In this document: positions 1 to 8,750 of the stretch, one piece after another
Numbering within the stretch: position 1 is the first letter of the stretch
Layout: each line of letters opens with the position of its first letter
Origin: Thalassotalea litorea
GTDB lineage: Bacteria; Pseudomonadota; Gammaproteobacteria; Enterobacterales; Alteromonadaceae
DNA length: 64,000 nucleotides
Assembly: GCF_005843925.1 (NCBI RefSeq)
Contig: NZ_VCBC01000010.1
Coordinates: 62,001 to 126,000 of the forward strand
Direction: 5' to 3'
Translations under genes and position numbers: made by a program
The notes under the pieces: generated by a model
The model's database searches: none
What the model was told of the DNA's origin: nothing
Seen by the model: only the letters and a program-made list of their open reading frames with translations

Positions 1-713
1 CCAACCAATCCCGAGTACGGGCCAGTAATACTGAGTTGCTCTGCTGTGAAGGCAAGTTGCATTTGTTGCCATAACTCCAGCGGTCCACCGAGCGTCAATA
101 GTCCTGCTATCGGCAATATCAGTGCCGCTGCCGCCATTAACAGGCCCTGTAAAGTATCGGTAATGCTAACCGCCCAGAAGCCACCGAGCAGAGTATAAAT
201 CAAAATAATGATAGCCCCGGTAATCACGCTCCATTGCATGGACACATCAAAGGTACTGGCAAAGGTATTGCCGGCGGCTTGAAACTGTGCGGCGATATAG
301 AAAGCAAATGAAAACACGATACATAAAGAAGAGAGGTACAAGATAGGCTTACGCCACCGGCCAGTACCATTTGCTAACAGTTGCGATAAAGTAATGGCCT
401 GCTGCTGATCCGCGAGTTTCTGCAACCTAGGGGCAACCCAAATCCAGTTAAAACAATAACCAAGCACCACCGCCGGAACAATCCACACTGCACTGACACC
501 CATAGTATAAGCAGCCCCACTCATCCCCAGTAGAGTCCAAGCTGACGATGCACTGGCCGCTGAACTTACTGCTGCCACCCAAGGTCCCAATCCTCGTCCC
601 GCAATAAAATAATCTTCACTACTATTGGTACGTTTTTGGCTCCAAAGGCCAATACCAACAAGGAGAAATTTGTAACCAATCAGGGTGATAAGAACGGTGG
701 TTGAATAATCCAT
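1..713 (-). CDS. Sodium:solute symporter, PutP-like (partial, C-terminus off the window)
   Basis: Reading the reverse strand from the ATG at 711-713 gives an open frame to the window edge (about 237 residues). It begins MDYSTTVLITLIGYK, has a first membrane helix, the stretch SSEDYFIAGRGLGPW (about 31-45) and then SAASASSAWTLLGMSGAAY (about 51-69). This is the signature of the sodium/solute symporter family, closest in pattern to PutP-type sodium/proline symporters. More hydrophobic helices follow. The product should be an inner-membrane importer driven by sodium. The substrate cannot be told from this fragment; an amino or organic acid is plausible. It is transcribed away from the RAYT gene and is separated from the CoA-ester cluster by that element. 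Confidence 0.85.
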   Translation of the reverse strand, partial: MDYSTTVLITLIGYKFLLVGIGLWSQKRTNSSEDYFIAGRGLGPWVAAVSSAASASSAWTLLGMSGAAYTMGVSAVWIVPAVVLGYCFNWIWVAPRLQKLADQQQAITLSQLLANGTGRWRKPILYLSSLCIVFSFAFYIAAQFQAAGNTFASTFDVSMQWSVITGAIIILIYTLLGGFWAVSITDTLQGLLMAAAALILPIAGLLTLGGPLELWQQMQLAFTAEQLSITGPYSGLV

Positions 714-1121
714 AGGAATATCGCATTGCTATTTGATGATTCATCTAACCACAGCCACAGTCAAATATCGAGCCAGATATACCACGAGAAGTGAATGCTC
801 ACGTCAATTCACAAATCAAGATAATTAATAGAGCCACCCATACCGAATTGACAATTGATGCGAAATAAAAGAGATACTATGCAGACACCCACTATTAAAC
901 TAGATAGACACCCATCGTTCTTTTTCACAATCCATAGCTAATTAAGACACCCAAATCAGATGTGCTGAAAATAAACTCTTAAAGCGAATAATGTTTTGAG
1001 AAATTTTCAAAAATATCTGTATTTTTCACTTAACAAATAGAAATTTCTTAAAAAATTAAATTTTAGATGAGCGTATGCCTTAGCTTCGGCCAATGATTGG
1101 ATTCCCAAGGATGGAGTTACT
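714..1121. other. Gene-free stretch with three AGACACCCA motifs
   Basis: No coding frame is supported between the symporter start and the transposase stop. The stretch is AT-rich and holds AGACACCCA at 883-891, 906-914 and 945-953. These are the inverse of TGGGTGTCT copies beyond the transposase gene. The rest holds nothing recognisable. Confidence 0.6.
883..953. repeat. Left cluster of AGACACCCA repeats flanking the RAYT gene
   Basis: Three copies of AGACACCCA lie at 883-891, 906-914 and 945-953. The same 9-mer occurs three times in inverse orientation (TGGGTGTCT) on the other side of the transposase gene, at 2197-2205, 2231-2239 and 2266-2274. Such symmetric flanking suggests that the motif is the recognition sequence of the encoded HUH transposase; this is inference. 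Confidence 0.7.
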
Positions 1122-2096
1122 CTATCCGAAAAGCTGTTTACTTACCGCTATATTCGGACGTCTCATTCGGTTTTGCAATCTGCAAAAATCGCTTAATGCG
1201 ACGCTATTTCCCACAGGACCCTTGAAGTAATCTTCAAATTTGGTCGTTAATTGATACCAATTGGATGACGATATATTCAACCGGCTGAGAATACCGGGTA
1301 GCGCACTATCAATTACATTTACCTGGCGATTCTTCATTGTCTTTCCCGTGAAATCCACAAGCTTAAGGTAATCATCTAAATTGAAAGGTAAGGTTTCTGA
1401 TCGCTTTGATTTTGCTTTATCAGAGAAAGGCATGATTTGTTCATCTTCTTTGCCTTGGAGTAACGCTTTGATGCGACGACGGATGCTTGTGAACTCAGAT
1501 TTTTCAGGGATATCAACAATACCAGCACGGACAGGGTTTAAATCTACATATGCCATACATGCTGCCAGAGCCGATTCATTTAATAGTGCTTGGCTTACGA
1601 ATCGTCCTTCCCAAAATCTTCCCGTACATTCGTCTTCTGCATTTGCCATTCTAGCGATGGGTTCATTCAATAAACGCATGAACCAACTGACGCTAAAAAG
1701 TCGATTTCGATAAATGGAAATGGTTTGCTTTAAAGTAGGAAGGAGATCTCCATCTATCTGGTTTCCTAGCGCAAATTGTTGGGTGATCAGTGTGCCTTTA
1801 CACACTTTATGCCAGCGATTAACTACTTCTTCATCATTGAGTTTAAGGGCTTGGGCGTGGTTTATGTGAAGCACTAGATGACAATGGTTGCTCATTACAG
1901 CGTAAGCGCAAATATCAATACAAAAAATTTGGGAAAGAAAAAGTAATCGTTTTTCTATCCAGCCTCGACGATGTTCGTAAGAACGATCTGAAACGTGGTC
2001 TTTACCGCACAAATAAGCACGTCGCACACAGCGACTGATGCAATGATAATACGGTGTTGCCTGCAAACATACCTGTTTGCTTCTTGGTGTTGGCAT
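1122..2096 (-). CDS. REP-associated tyrosine (Y1/HUH) transposase, RAYT-like
   Basis: The product is 324 residues if it starts at the ATG at 2094-2096, which follows a good ribosome site (AAGGAGAGG, six bases upstream); an in-frame start 48 bases further upstream has no such site. Near the N-terminus MSNHCHLVLH (residues 68-77) gives the HUH metal motif (H71-C-H73) of the IS200-like Y1 superfamily. Y129 is a candidate catalytic tyrosine, and GRFWEGRFVSQA (159-170) is a conserved RAYT-type block. There is a long C-terminal extension. These proteins act as single-strand endonucleases on REP hairpins and usually occur as single domesticated copies, not as mobile elements. No IS-type terminal repeats are seen; instead 9-bp motifs in inverted orientation flank it. 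Confidence 0.85.
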   Translation of the reverse strand: MPTPRSKQVCLQATPYYHCISRCVRRAYLCGKDHVSDRSYEHRRGWIEKRLLFLSQIFCIDICAYAVMSNHCHLVLHINHAQALKLNDEEVVNRWHKVCKGTLITQQFALGNQIDGDLLPTLKQTISIYRNRLFSVSWFMRLLNEPIARMANAEDECTGRFWEGRFVSQALLNESALAACMAYVDLNPVRAGIVDIPEKSEFTSIRRRIKALLQGKEDEQIMPFSDKAKSKRSETLPFNLDDYLKLVDFTGKTMKNRQVNVIDSALPGILSRLNISSSNWYQLTTKFEDYFKGPVGNSVALSDFCRLQNRMRRPNIAVSKQLFG

Positions 2097-2196
2097 GATT
2101 CCTCTCCTTGGAATTGAACTGCTATTTTTTAGCTTAGCCAACAACGGGCTGTTTGCTTGATATTTAATGATGGAGGGTAACTTTCTGCAAAAATGG

Positions 2197-2274
2197 TGGG
2201 TGTCTCAATAAGTATATTCCCTATAAAAGGTGGGTGTCTCGATAGGGAATCGCTTAGTGTAATGGTGGGTGTCT
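2197..2274. repeat. Right cluster of TGGGTGTCT repeats with one hairpin
   Basis: Three copies of TGGGTGTCT lie at 2197-2205, 2231-2239 and 2266-2274, most followed by CAATAAG or CGATAGG. The middle copy sits in the loop of a 9-bp inverted repeat, ATTCCCTAT at 2216-2224 and ATAGGGAAT at 2242-2250. The arrangement mirrors the left cluster on the far side of the transposase gene. Confidence 0.7.
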
Positions 2275-2358
2275 CAATAAGGGAGGGTGGAAAAAAGGAC
2301 CTGGCGAAACAGCTGCTCAGGCCCTGAGATTAACGAAATGGTTAAGGGGCGAAGTAGG

Positions 2359-3459
2359 TTAGCGTCGCATTAATACGCTGTAATCAATATCCAATACAAC
2401 GTCGGAATGGTAGCGGGTGCGTCCATTGTCCACTTTGCTCAAGTATTCCATGTTATCCGGAGTATTATTTTTGATGCCTAGACTTTGTATGCGCACCAGC
2501 GCCATGTCATCGCGGCGGTTAAATTGCTTCACTTCTAATATTTTCGACTGACAATAAATTGTATCGCCGGCATAGCTTGGATTTGCATGGGTGCCTCCAT
2601 GGATAGCGCTCAGCCATAATCCATTGCCGAGGCCGTTGTAGGATAACGCACGACATAATGAAATGATGTGACCACCAAATACTAAGCGTTTACCTGTGTG
2701 GGTGTTATCCATCATATGCTGGTCAAAATGCACCCGGGCATTATTTTGATACAAACGCGTTGCCATGGAATGTTCACTGTCATTAAGGGTTATGCCATCG
2801 CGATGGAACAAGATATCACCGGGTTTGAACTCATCGGCTCTTAACTGGTGATCACTGTAATGTTCTTTCCAAAGCTTTAAATCGAGATTTTTAGGTACGA
2901 CTTGTTGCTCACTATCGACAACGTCAAGTAATTCGGGGATTACGGGTGTCTCCATATGGGTATGTAAGTCCCGTTTGTGCACCATGACCCAGCGCTTGAA
3001 TGACAACACCACTTGGTGATGCTGATTCGTCGCAACAGAATGCACATAAACGATGCCGGTTTTGCCATTTGAGTTTTCTTTCAGGCCAATAACCTTACTG
3101 GTTACTTCCAAGGTGTCTTGGGTAAATACCGGAGTATTAAAGAGGACCTCAGCATATCCGAGATTAGCAACCGCATTTAACGAAATGTCGTTAACGGTTT
3201 TGCCAAACGCCATATGAAACACCAGCAAGTTGTCCACGGGGATGCCGTAGAATCCTGCACTTCTGGCCACGGTTTCGGCGCAATTCAATGCAAATCGCGA
3301 CCCAGTTAGCGCTATGTACAGACTCACGTCACCTTCACTGATGGTGCGGGGCACACCGTGAATCAACTCTTGACCCAGCTTAAAATCTTCAAAAAATAAG
3401 CCGCTTGGGGTCGATAAGTAGTTATCTTGTTGTGTCATTACGCTGTCTTGTATCATCAC
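2359..3459 (-). CDS. MaoC-type double-hotdog hydratase, mesaconyl-/itaconyl-CoA hydratase-like
   Basis: A 366-residue protein with two hotdog halves. The N-terminal half contains LFFEDFKLGQELIHG, typical of the MaoC dehydratase family; the C-terminal half has NARVHFDQHMMDN followed by RLVFGGHIIS, the hydratase-2-like motif. The length and two-domain form resemble mesaconyl-CoA hydratase (Mch). It should add or remove water on a branched C4/C5 dicarboxylyl-CoA in the cytoplasm. It is the last gene of a tightly packed reverse-strand operon: its start overlaps the stop of the CitE-like lyase gene by four bases, and the acyl-CoA ligase lies just before that. The substrate (mesaconyl-, itaconyl- or methylfumaryl-CoA) is inferred from context only. 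Confidence 0.75.
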   Translation of the reverse strand: MMIQDSVMTQQDNYLSTPSGLFFEDFKLGQELIHGVPRTISEGDVSLYIALTGSRFALNCAETVARSAGFYGIPVDNLLVFHMAFGKTVNDISLNAVANLGYAEVLFNTPVFTQDTLEVTSKVIGLKENSNGKTGIVYVHSVATNQHHQVVLSFKRWVMVHKRDLHTHMETPVIPELLDVVDSEQQVVPKNLDLKLWKEHYSDHQLRADEFKPGDILFHRDGITLNDSEHSMATRLYQNNARVHFDQHMMDNTHTGKRLVFGGHIISLCRALSYNGLGNGLWLSAIHGGTHANPSYAGDTIYCQSKILEVKQFNRRDDMALVRIQSLGIKNNTPDNMEYLSKVDNGRTRYHSDVVLDIDYSVLMRR

Positions 3460-4367
3460 TTTCTCTCCGGACCCAATAAATCACTTTGACCAATTTCGTT
3501 TACTATGTCGCACAAACACAGAACTCGATTTGCCCAATGTTCAAGGCAAGGTTCGATAATTCGTTCGTCGATAACGGCCATTGACTGGCCTTGCGACTTT
3601 GCTTGTTTTATCGCTTCGATGATGGCATTTGCCTTGGCAACTTCTTCGCGTTTTGGGGTCATCGCATCATTGGTATAAGTCAGTTGTACAGGGTGGATGA
3701 CTGCCTTGCCGTCAAAACCGAGATCGCGCGCCTGGCGACAACTGTACTCACAGGCCACAACATCTTTTAGGTTAAAATGAGGGCCATCGATTATGCTTTT
3801 ATGATGAGCGCGCGCGCCCAGCAAGCACATCGATAAGTAGGTGATTAAGCCTTGACGATCTAAGGTCTGGTTGACTCTGAGCGAATTGGCTAAATCACTA
3901 GTCCCCATAACTATGGTGGTTAAGCGTTCGCTACAACCTGCAATTTCTTCTGCGCGCAGCACACCCATTGGCGATTCGATATTTGCCATTACGGTTTTAT
4001 CGGAGCCGCCGGCCTGATCTAGCGCATCAATAGCTCTGAGCAATTCATCCTTGGATTCTATGTTTGGGAATAGAACGGCATCAATATCCAACGCGGCAAT
4101 CGCTTTTAGATCGTCCATTCCCCAAGGAGAATCGAGTTTGTTAACCCTGACAATTCGCTCCGAATAGCCAAAGTCACTTTGGCCTAACTCTTTGGCTAAT
4201 AATAAACGCGCATCGATTTTGCCTGTTGGCGGCACGGATTCTTGCAAATCAAAAATAATGCAGTCGGCATTGAGCTTGCGAGATTTTTCGATAAATCGTT
4301 GTTCATGTCCGGGAACATATAAAGCGCTGCGACGAGGACGATAATCGTTCAACTGGTTACTATTCAT
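3456..4367 (-). CDS. CitE/HpcH-family CoA-ester lyase (303 aa)
   Basis: A TIM-barrel lyase of the HpcH/HpaI-CitE family. Visible motifs are RSALYVPGHEQRF near the N-terminus (phosphate/CoA binding), FDLQESVPP where the family usually has DLEDSV, NIESPMG with the metal-binding Glu, MGTSDLAN with the metal-binding Asp, and GFDGKAVIHPVQ near the C-terminus. The usual reaction is Mg-dependent cleavage of malyl-, methylmalyl- or citramalyl-CoA to an acyl-CoA plus glyoxylate or pyruvate. It overlaps both neighbours by four bases (ligase upstream, hydratase downstream), so the three are co-transcribed and translationally coupled. It is one of three divergent family members in this block. The exact substrate is unknown. 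Confidence 0.8.
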   Translation of the reverse strand: MNSNQLNDYRPRRSALYVPGHEQRFIEKSRKLNADCIIFDLQESVPPTGKIDARLLLAKELGQSDFGYSERIVRVNKLDSPWGMDDLKAIAALDIDAVLFPNIESKDELLRAIDALDQAGGSDKTVMANIESPMGVLRAEEIAGCSERLTTIVMGTSDLANSLRVNQTLDRQGLITYLSMCLLGARAHHKSIIDGPHFNLKDVVACEYSCRQARDLGFDGKAVIHPVQLTYTNDAMTPKREEVAKANAIIEAIKQAKSQGQSMAVIDERIIEPCLEHWANRVLCLCDIVNEIGQSDLLGPERK

Positions 4368-6037
4368 GCTTGAGCCTCCGTCGGGCTTTGGGTTAATTGT
4401 TCTCGTTTGTTGGACAAATCTTCCAGCAGTTGTTTACGCAGAACTTTACCGTTCTTAGTACGGGGAAATTCCTGATAAAAATGCACTTGTTTTGGGGCTT
4501 TATATTTCGCTAAATGTCGATTACCAAATTCCAATAGCGACGCTTCATCGAGATGGGCATCTTTGGTTAGTATCACGCAGATGCTAACGATGGTTTTTTC
4601 CTTGGCAATGGTGTCACCCAAAGCAACACAATCGGCTACCAGTGGATGGGTTTTGACGACACGTTCGATTTCATGGGGGGAAACTCGATAGCCGAACGTG
4701 TTAATAATGTCGTCTTTGCGACCGACAAACCAGATATAGCCATCTTCATCCTGGCGGGCATAATCACCCGTTAGGAAGTAGCCCGAACGTCGACTTGCGC
4801 GCGTTTCCTGAGGCAATTGCCAATAGTGTAAAAACAATCCAGGATCCTCGATATTGATGGCAATCATACCTTCCTGACCCGATGCTACAGGGTTTAAATT
4901 GTCATCTACCAGCGCCACTTTATGCCCCGGTTGAATAAATCCTGCAGCGCCAGGGCGGATCTCTGCGCCAGTATGCTGAGAGATGTAATAAGAAAACTCT
5001 GACATACCAATCGCTTCATAGACATCCATCGCAAAACGCTGACGCCAAGCCAGCAACATTTCATCACTCAAATGTTCACCGGCACTCATACAATGGCGCA
5101 AACTTGGCACATCTTTGGCCGTGTATTTAGTTTTTTGAATGATCTGCCGATAGATTGTCGGTACACCTATGAAAATCGTACACTGATGTTTCGCAATTAA
5201 ACGCGGCCAGGTATTCGCATCGTTTGCTCCTTCATGCACGATAACCGTATGGCCATGGAATAACGGGTCCATCAGTGCGGAACCCAAAACATAGGTCCAA
5301 TTAAATTTTCCAGAATGTAAGATGCGATCGCCGGATTGAAAGTTGAACCAATATCGACTTGCCGGAATGCGGCCGATTAACGAACGGTGGCCGTGCAGCA
5401 CGCCTTTTGGAAATCCTGTTGTTCCTGAGGTATATACGAGATAAGCAGGGTCATCGGGTCGTGTTGCCACTATGCTGTCGTCGACTGGGCTATTTTGTAA
5501 AGCTTCATGTAAATCAATGACTTCAAGATTGGCGCTGGCGTCTGTCTTCGGGATAGCTCCATCCCCCGCCAATAATACCGTTTTCAGCTTATCGTTTTTA
5601 CCTAAGATATGACTTAGTTCTGACCACATCGATTTGTCTGTAACCAGAACCTTAGCGCCAGAATCCTTAGCCAAATAAGCCACTTCATGAGCCGACAACA
5701 AGGTCGATGTCGGTACCGCTACGGCACCATGTTTTAAGCATCCAAAAAAACTAATTGGATAACTGGACGCGTTGGGCAATCGAATCAACACCCGATCGCG
5801 TTCGCTGACATTCAATGACTTCAACAGGTAGTTAAATTGACCACTGGCCTTGTCCAACTCACCATACGTAAGCTCTGTAGTTCCAAGATTCTGATCCTCG
5901 ACAATCATTGCCAATGTATTTCCGTTGCCTTGTTCGACGTGCTGGCGCACACAGGCATAGGCAATATTAAAGTGATTTGGTAGCTGCCAATGCCAGCCGC
6001 TGGCATCCTGAGTCAGTAAATTTTCAAAATTCAACAT
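4364..6037 (-). CDS. AMP-forming acyl-CoA synthetase (benzoate-CoA ligase/ACSM-like)
   Basis: A 557-residue adenylate-forming enzyme. The P-loop motif YLVYTSGTTGFPKGVLHGH, the YEAIGMSE motif, GYFLTGDYARQDEDG, GRKDDIINTFGYRVSPHEIE and the C-terminal catalytic Lys in FPRTKNGKVLRKQL are all present and in order. It should activate a carboxylic acid to its CoA thioester with ATP. The adjacent lyase and hydratase suggest a C4/C5 dicarboxylate or a related branched acid. Its stop overlaps the downstream lyase start by four bases, and its start abuts the stop of the upstream 373-residue lyase-like gene by one base, so all four genes form one operon. The subfamily call is by motif pattern only. Confidence 0.85.
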   Translation of the reverse strand: MLNFENLLTQDASGWHWQLPNHFNIAYACVRQHVEQGNGNTLAMIVEDQNLGTTELTYGELDKASGQFNYLLKSLNVSERDRVLIRLPNASSYPISFFGCLKHGAVAVPTSTLLSAHEVAYLAKDSGAKVLVTDKSMWSELSHILGKNDKLKTVLLAGDGAIPKTDASANLEVIDLHEALQNSPVDDSIVATRPDDPAYLVYTSGTTGFPKGVLHGHRSLIGRIPASRYWFNFQSGDRILHSGKFNWTYVLGSALMDPLFHGHTVIVHEGANDANTWPRLIAKHQCTIFIGVPTIYRQIIQKTKYTAKDVPSLRHCMSAGEHLSDEMLLAWRQRFAMDVYEAIGMSEFSYYISQHTGAEIRPGAAGFIQPGHKVALVDDNLNPVASGQEGMIAINIEDPGLFLHYWQLPQETRASRRSGYFLTGDYARQDEDGYIWFVGRKDDIINTFGYRVSPHEIERVVKTHPLVADCVALGDTIAKEKTIVSICVILTKDAHLDEASLLEFGNRHLAKYKAPKQVHFYQEFPRTKNGKVLRKQLLEDLSNKREQLTQSPTEAQA

Positions 6038-7158
6038 TAGATACGTCCATATGGCCAGTTTTCTCGAATAACGGTAATTGGAAGTTTTTTCAGGACATCC
6101 ATCGCAAATTGCTTGTCTCTTTCATCCAGAGATTTCAAGGCATAAGCTCGCAGCAAGGTTTGCAGGGCCTTACCAAACATTGGTGGATCCAGCATTTCGC
6201 CTTCAAATTTAATCGCACCCCCAAGCAGAGCATCAGCGGCGATGGCGGCTTGTAAAATCTCAACATTCCGTTTGATTTCCTTCGGGGAAGGGGTGAAGGC
6301 AACCTTACATAAATGAATATGATAGGGGTGGATTAACTGTTTACCGGTCAGGCCCATTTGTGCTTCGATAACGGCGTGGCTATGGACTACATGGGATTCA
6401 TGATCACCATGTAAATCTAACCAACGGCGAACATCGTCCGGTTCAATGTTTTTTTCTGGCATCGGGGTGTCATTGATCAAAACTTCAACGCCGCCGATGA
6501 CCCCTTTACCGGCAATTCTTGCCTCCAGCAATAAGGTCCGCAGGTAAGTCAGCAATTCATCGATCCAACCTTCAGGTGTCAAGTGGATCGCCATCGCCTT
6601 GGAAAAATCATGAATACCGAAGACCACATGTTTTACCGCTGGAAATGCCATCAATTCGGCTGCAATTTTTAACGATCTTGGGTGCTCAATAATTGGCTGG
6701 ATTTCAATGTCTGGATTAACCCCGACAAGCCAGGCACTGAGATCGCGAATTTCCGCGGCGCCATAGAGTTCACCCGCTTTGGCAAGCACTATCACATCGA
6801 TATGCTCAGCTACCTGCATAATCATTTGCAGGTCTTTTTCATACTCGTCTGTGCGAAAAGGGTTAATTCGAACTGCAATTTGAAAGTTTCTTTCAGGAAA
6901 TATTGGTAGCTCTTTGATCAGTAATTCTCGGGAAAGTGCCTTTTGACGACAGCCATCTTCCAGATCAAAAAGCAATGTGTGGGCTTGGCAAAGGTGCGCA
7001 TGTTTACGCATTCTTTCCGTAGCCTGCTCCATAGATTCATACTCGCCATTCTTTGGAGAATACTTGATTGGCGGGTAATACAGCTGGATCCCGGGCCAAA
7101 ACCCACCAAGGACATCTTCTTCATTCACCTGATCCAGGAATTCATTATGGTAATTCAA
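6037..7158 (-). CDS. CitE/HpcH-family CoA-ester lyase-like protein (373 aa, TTG start)
   Basis: First gene of the reverse-strand operon. The family motifs are LLFDLEDGCRQKALSR, VRINPFRTDEYEKD (CoA/phosphate Arg), IQPIIEHPRSL (metal Glu) and VFGIHDFSKAM (metal Asp), followed by GLTGKQLIHPYHI. The start codon is TTG at 7156-7158, four bases after a strong GGAGGG site; no in-frame ATG lies close by. It is longer than classic CitE and carries an N-terminal segment (GGFWPGIQLYYPP) that the 303-residue paralogue lacks. It is expected to cleave or form a hydroxy-dicarboxylyl-CoA; an isomerase- or thioesterase-like variant role, as for some malyl-CoA paralogues, cannot be excluded. It faces the third family member across a shared promoter region. 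Confidence 0.75.
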   Translation of the reverse strand: MNYHNEFLDQVNEEDVLGGFWPGIQLYYPPIKYSPKNGEYESMEQATERMRKHAHLCQAHTLLFDLEDGCRQKALSRELLIKELPIFPERNFQIAVRINPFRTDEYEKDLQMIMQVAEHIDVIVLAKAGELYGAAEIRDLSAWLVGVNPDIEIQPIIEHPRSLKIAAELMAFPAVKHVVFGIHDFSKAMAIHLTPEGWIDELLTYLRTLLLEARIAGKGVIGGVEVLINDTPMPEKNIEPDDVRRWLDLHGDHESHVVHSHAVIEAQMGLTGKQLIHPYHIHLCKVAFTPSPKEIKRNVEILQAAIAADALLGGAIKFEGEMLDPPMFGKALQTLLRAYALKSLDERDKQFAMDVLKKLPITVIRENWPYGRI

Positions 7159-7699
7159 AGTACCCTCCAGCGTTTTAATTGATGACAGTTATCGATATTG
7201 TTTTGCATCACCCAAGGGATTTTCCTTGGTTGAATTTATTGTTGTTATAAGCGAAATGAAAGTTTTTATGTAAGTTTTCATGGCGACTTCTATTTATTCT
7301 TACAGCATTAGAGTATTTATTTCAAACTTTTGTTTAAAAAAGTGTTTGAAAAGTATCTACAATCTAAGGTAGTTTAATAGACATCTTGTTTATAAACCTT
7401 AATAAACAAGCTGTATCTAGTGCTTTAGTGGTATTGATAACTTTCTGATATCAAATAGTATTAGTATCTAATGCGAGTGCTAATTACGTTGTGTGAATGC
7501 CGATTAAGAGGTAATGATGTCAATAATTATGAATCGATTCGGCGAAGCGGTATTTTAGAGTGATTTTTTACCAAATATGACAACGTTTAGAGTTGTTTTG
7601 TAATATTACCTGTCGACTTTCATAATTGAGGGTGGACAATAAAATAAAGCGCGAATGAAAATTGTTGCTAGGACTGTTGAATATATACCAGGAGGATCT
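7159..7699. other. Divergent promoter region of the CoA-ester lyase genes
   Basis: About 540 AT-rich bases between two divergent lyase genes. It must hold both promoters. A 9-bp dyad (7385-7410) is listed separately. A weaker hairpin, CCAAGG at 7212-7217 with CCTTGG at 7224-7229, lies close to the reverse-strand gene. No open frame is convincing, and no regulator gene sits in or beside the block. Confidence 0.6.
7385..7410. promoter_or_regulatory. Operator-like dyad CTTGTTTAT-N8-ATAAACAAG
   Basis: A perfect 9-bp inverted repeat, 7385-7393 and 7402-7410, with an 8-base centre. Pairing partly continues outward (ACA at 7381-7383 with TGT at 7412-7414). Its central place between two divergent, functionally linked genes suggests a regulator binding site; the regulator is not encoded nearby. 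Confidence 0.45.
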
Positions 7700-8689
7700 G
7701 TGTCATTACCTGTACACCCAAATAAAGCCTTGTTTGAGGGCGAGAAACCCTTTCCCGTATTACCTAGTTGTGAGCATTTTGCTGGTAGCGAAAAACTGAT
7801 TAGCAAAGCAATGCAGATGCAGCAGGAATTAGGGCCGGTTTTCGATATTACCTGCGACTGCGAAGATGGTGCAGCCGCGGGCACGGAAGCGGAACATGCA
7901 CAAATGGTGGCAAAACTGATTGCCAGTGATGCCAATAAACATCAAATGATGGGCGTTCGAATTCACGATTATACCCATCCTCACTGGCAAAAAGATGTGG
8001 ATATTCTGGTGCCACAAATCGGCGAAAAAGTCGCGTATATTACCTTGCCTAAGTGTACTGAAGCGTTTCAAATTCAAGAGATGGTCGACTACATCAAATC
8101 CGTGGCCATTGCCCACAATATCCGTAGAGTTATTCCAATCCATGTCCTAATTGAAACCCATGGCGCCTTGCGTGAAATCTGGGAGTTGGCGGCAATTGAT
8201 TGGGTACAGGTACTTGATTTTGGCATGATGGATTTTGTTTCAGGCCACAACGGTGCAATTCCAGCATCTTGTATGCGCTCGCCGGGACAATTTGATCACG
8301 CGCTCTTATACCGAGCCAAGAGTGAGTTGGTTGCGGCGGCGTTAGCGAACGGGGTAGTGCCTTCTCATAATGTTACATTAGATCTGAAAAATGTTCAGCA
8401 AACCTTAGATGATGCCAGCCGAGCGCGTCAGGAATTCGGATTTTTAAGAATGTGGAGTATTTACCCAACGCAAATTCAGGCAATTGTCGATGCCATGAAA
8501 CCGGATTACCAGGAAGTGGAAGATGCCGGCGCCATTTTATTGTCGGCACAGGCGAATGATTGGGGGCCGATTCAACACAAGGGTGAACTGCATGACCGGG
8601 CAACCTATCGATATTACTGGCAGTTATTGCAGCGTGCCCATGTTACAGGCATTACCATGGATGAGCAGGCGAAAAGTGCATTTTTCTAA
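7700..8689 (+). CDS. CitE/HpcH-family lyase, malyl-/beta-methylmalyl-CoA lyase-like (GTG start)
   Basis: The open frame extends up to an ATG at 7655, but the GTG at 7700-7702 follows a perfect AGGAGG (7690-7695, four bases away) and gives an N-terminus MSLPVHPNKALFEGEKPF that looks like a natural start, so 329 residues are proposed. Motifs: DITCDCEDGAAAG, VRIHDYTHPHWQKD, VLIETHGAL (metal Glu), LDFGMMDFVSGHNGAI (metal Asp) and a C-terminal lid. It is expected to make or split a malyl-CoA-type ester with Mg. It diverges from the four-gene operon on the other strand across about 540 bases, with a likely shared operator. A small hairpin (8708-8725) follows the stop. Confidence 0.8.
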   Translation: MSLPVHPNKALFEGEKPFPVLPSCEHFAGSEKLISKAMQMQQELGPVFDITCDCEDGAAAGTEAEHAQMVAKLIASDANKHQMMGVRIHDYTHPHWQKDVDILVPQIGEKVAYITLPKCTEAFQIQEMVDYIKSVAIAHNIRRVIPIHVLIETHGALREIWELAAIDWVQVLDFGMMDFVSGHNGAIPASCMRSPGQFDHALLYRAKSELVAAALANGVVPSHNVTLDLKNVQQTLDDASRARQEFGFLRMWSIYPTQIQAIVDAMKPDYQEVEDAGAILLSAQANDWGPIQHKGELHDRATYRYYWQLLQRAHVTGITMDEQAKSAFF

Positions 8690-8707
8690 ATTAGAGTGCG
8701 TATTATT

Positions 8708-8726
8708 AAAAGCTTAACCGCTTTTT
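8708..8726 (+). terminator. Short terminator-like hairpin after the lyase gene
   Basis: AAAAGC (8708-8713) and GCTTTT (8720-8725) pair around a 6-base loop, followed by one more T. The stem is short and weak, so read-through into the MDR gene is likely. Confidence 0.35.
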
Positions 8727-8750
8727 ACGCGCTGTTTTATTGTAATTGGT

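Noticed and set aside
1122..2096. Complete insertion sequence
   Set aside because: No terminal repeats or target duplications of an IS were found; the flanking 9-mers are multiple and symmetric, which fits a domesticated RAYT better.
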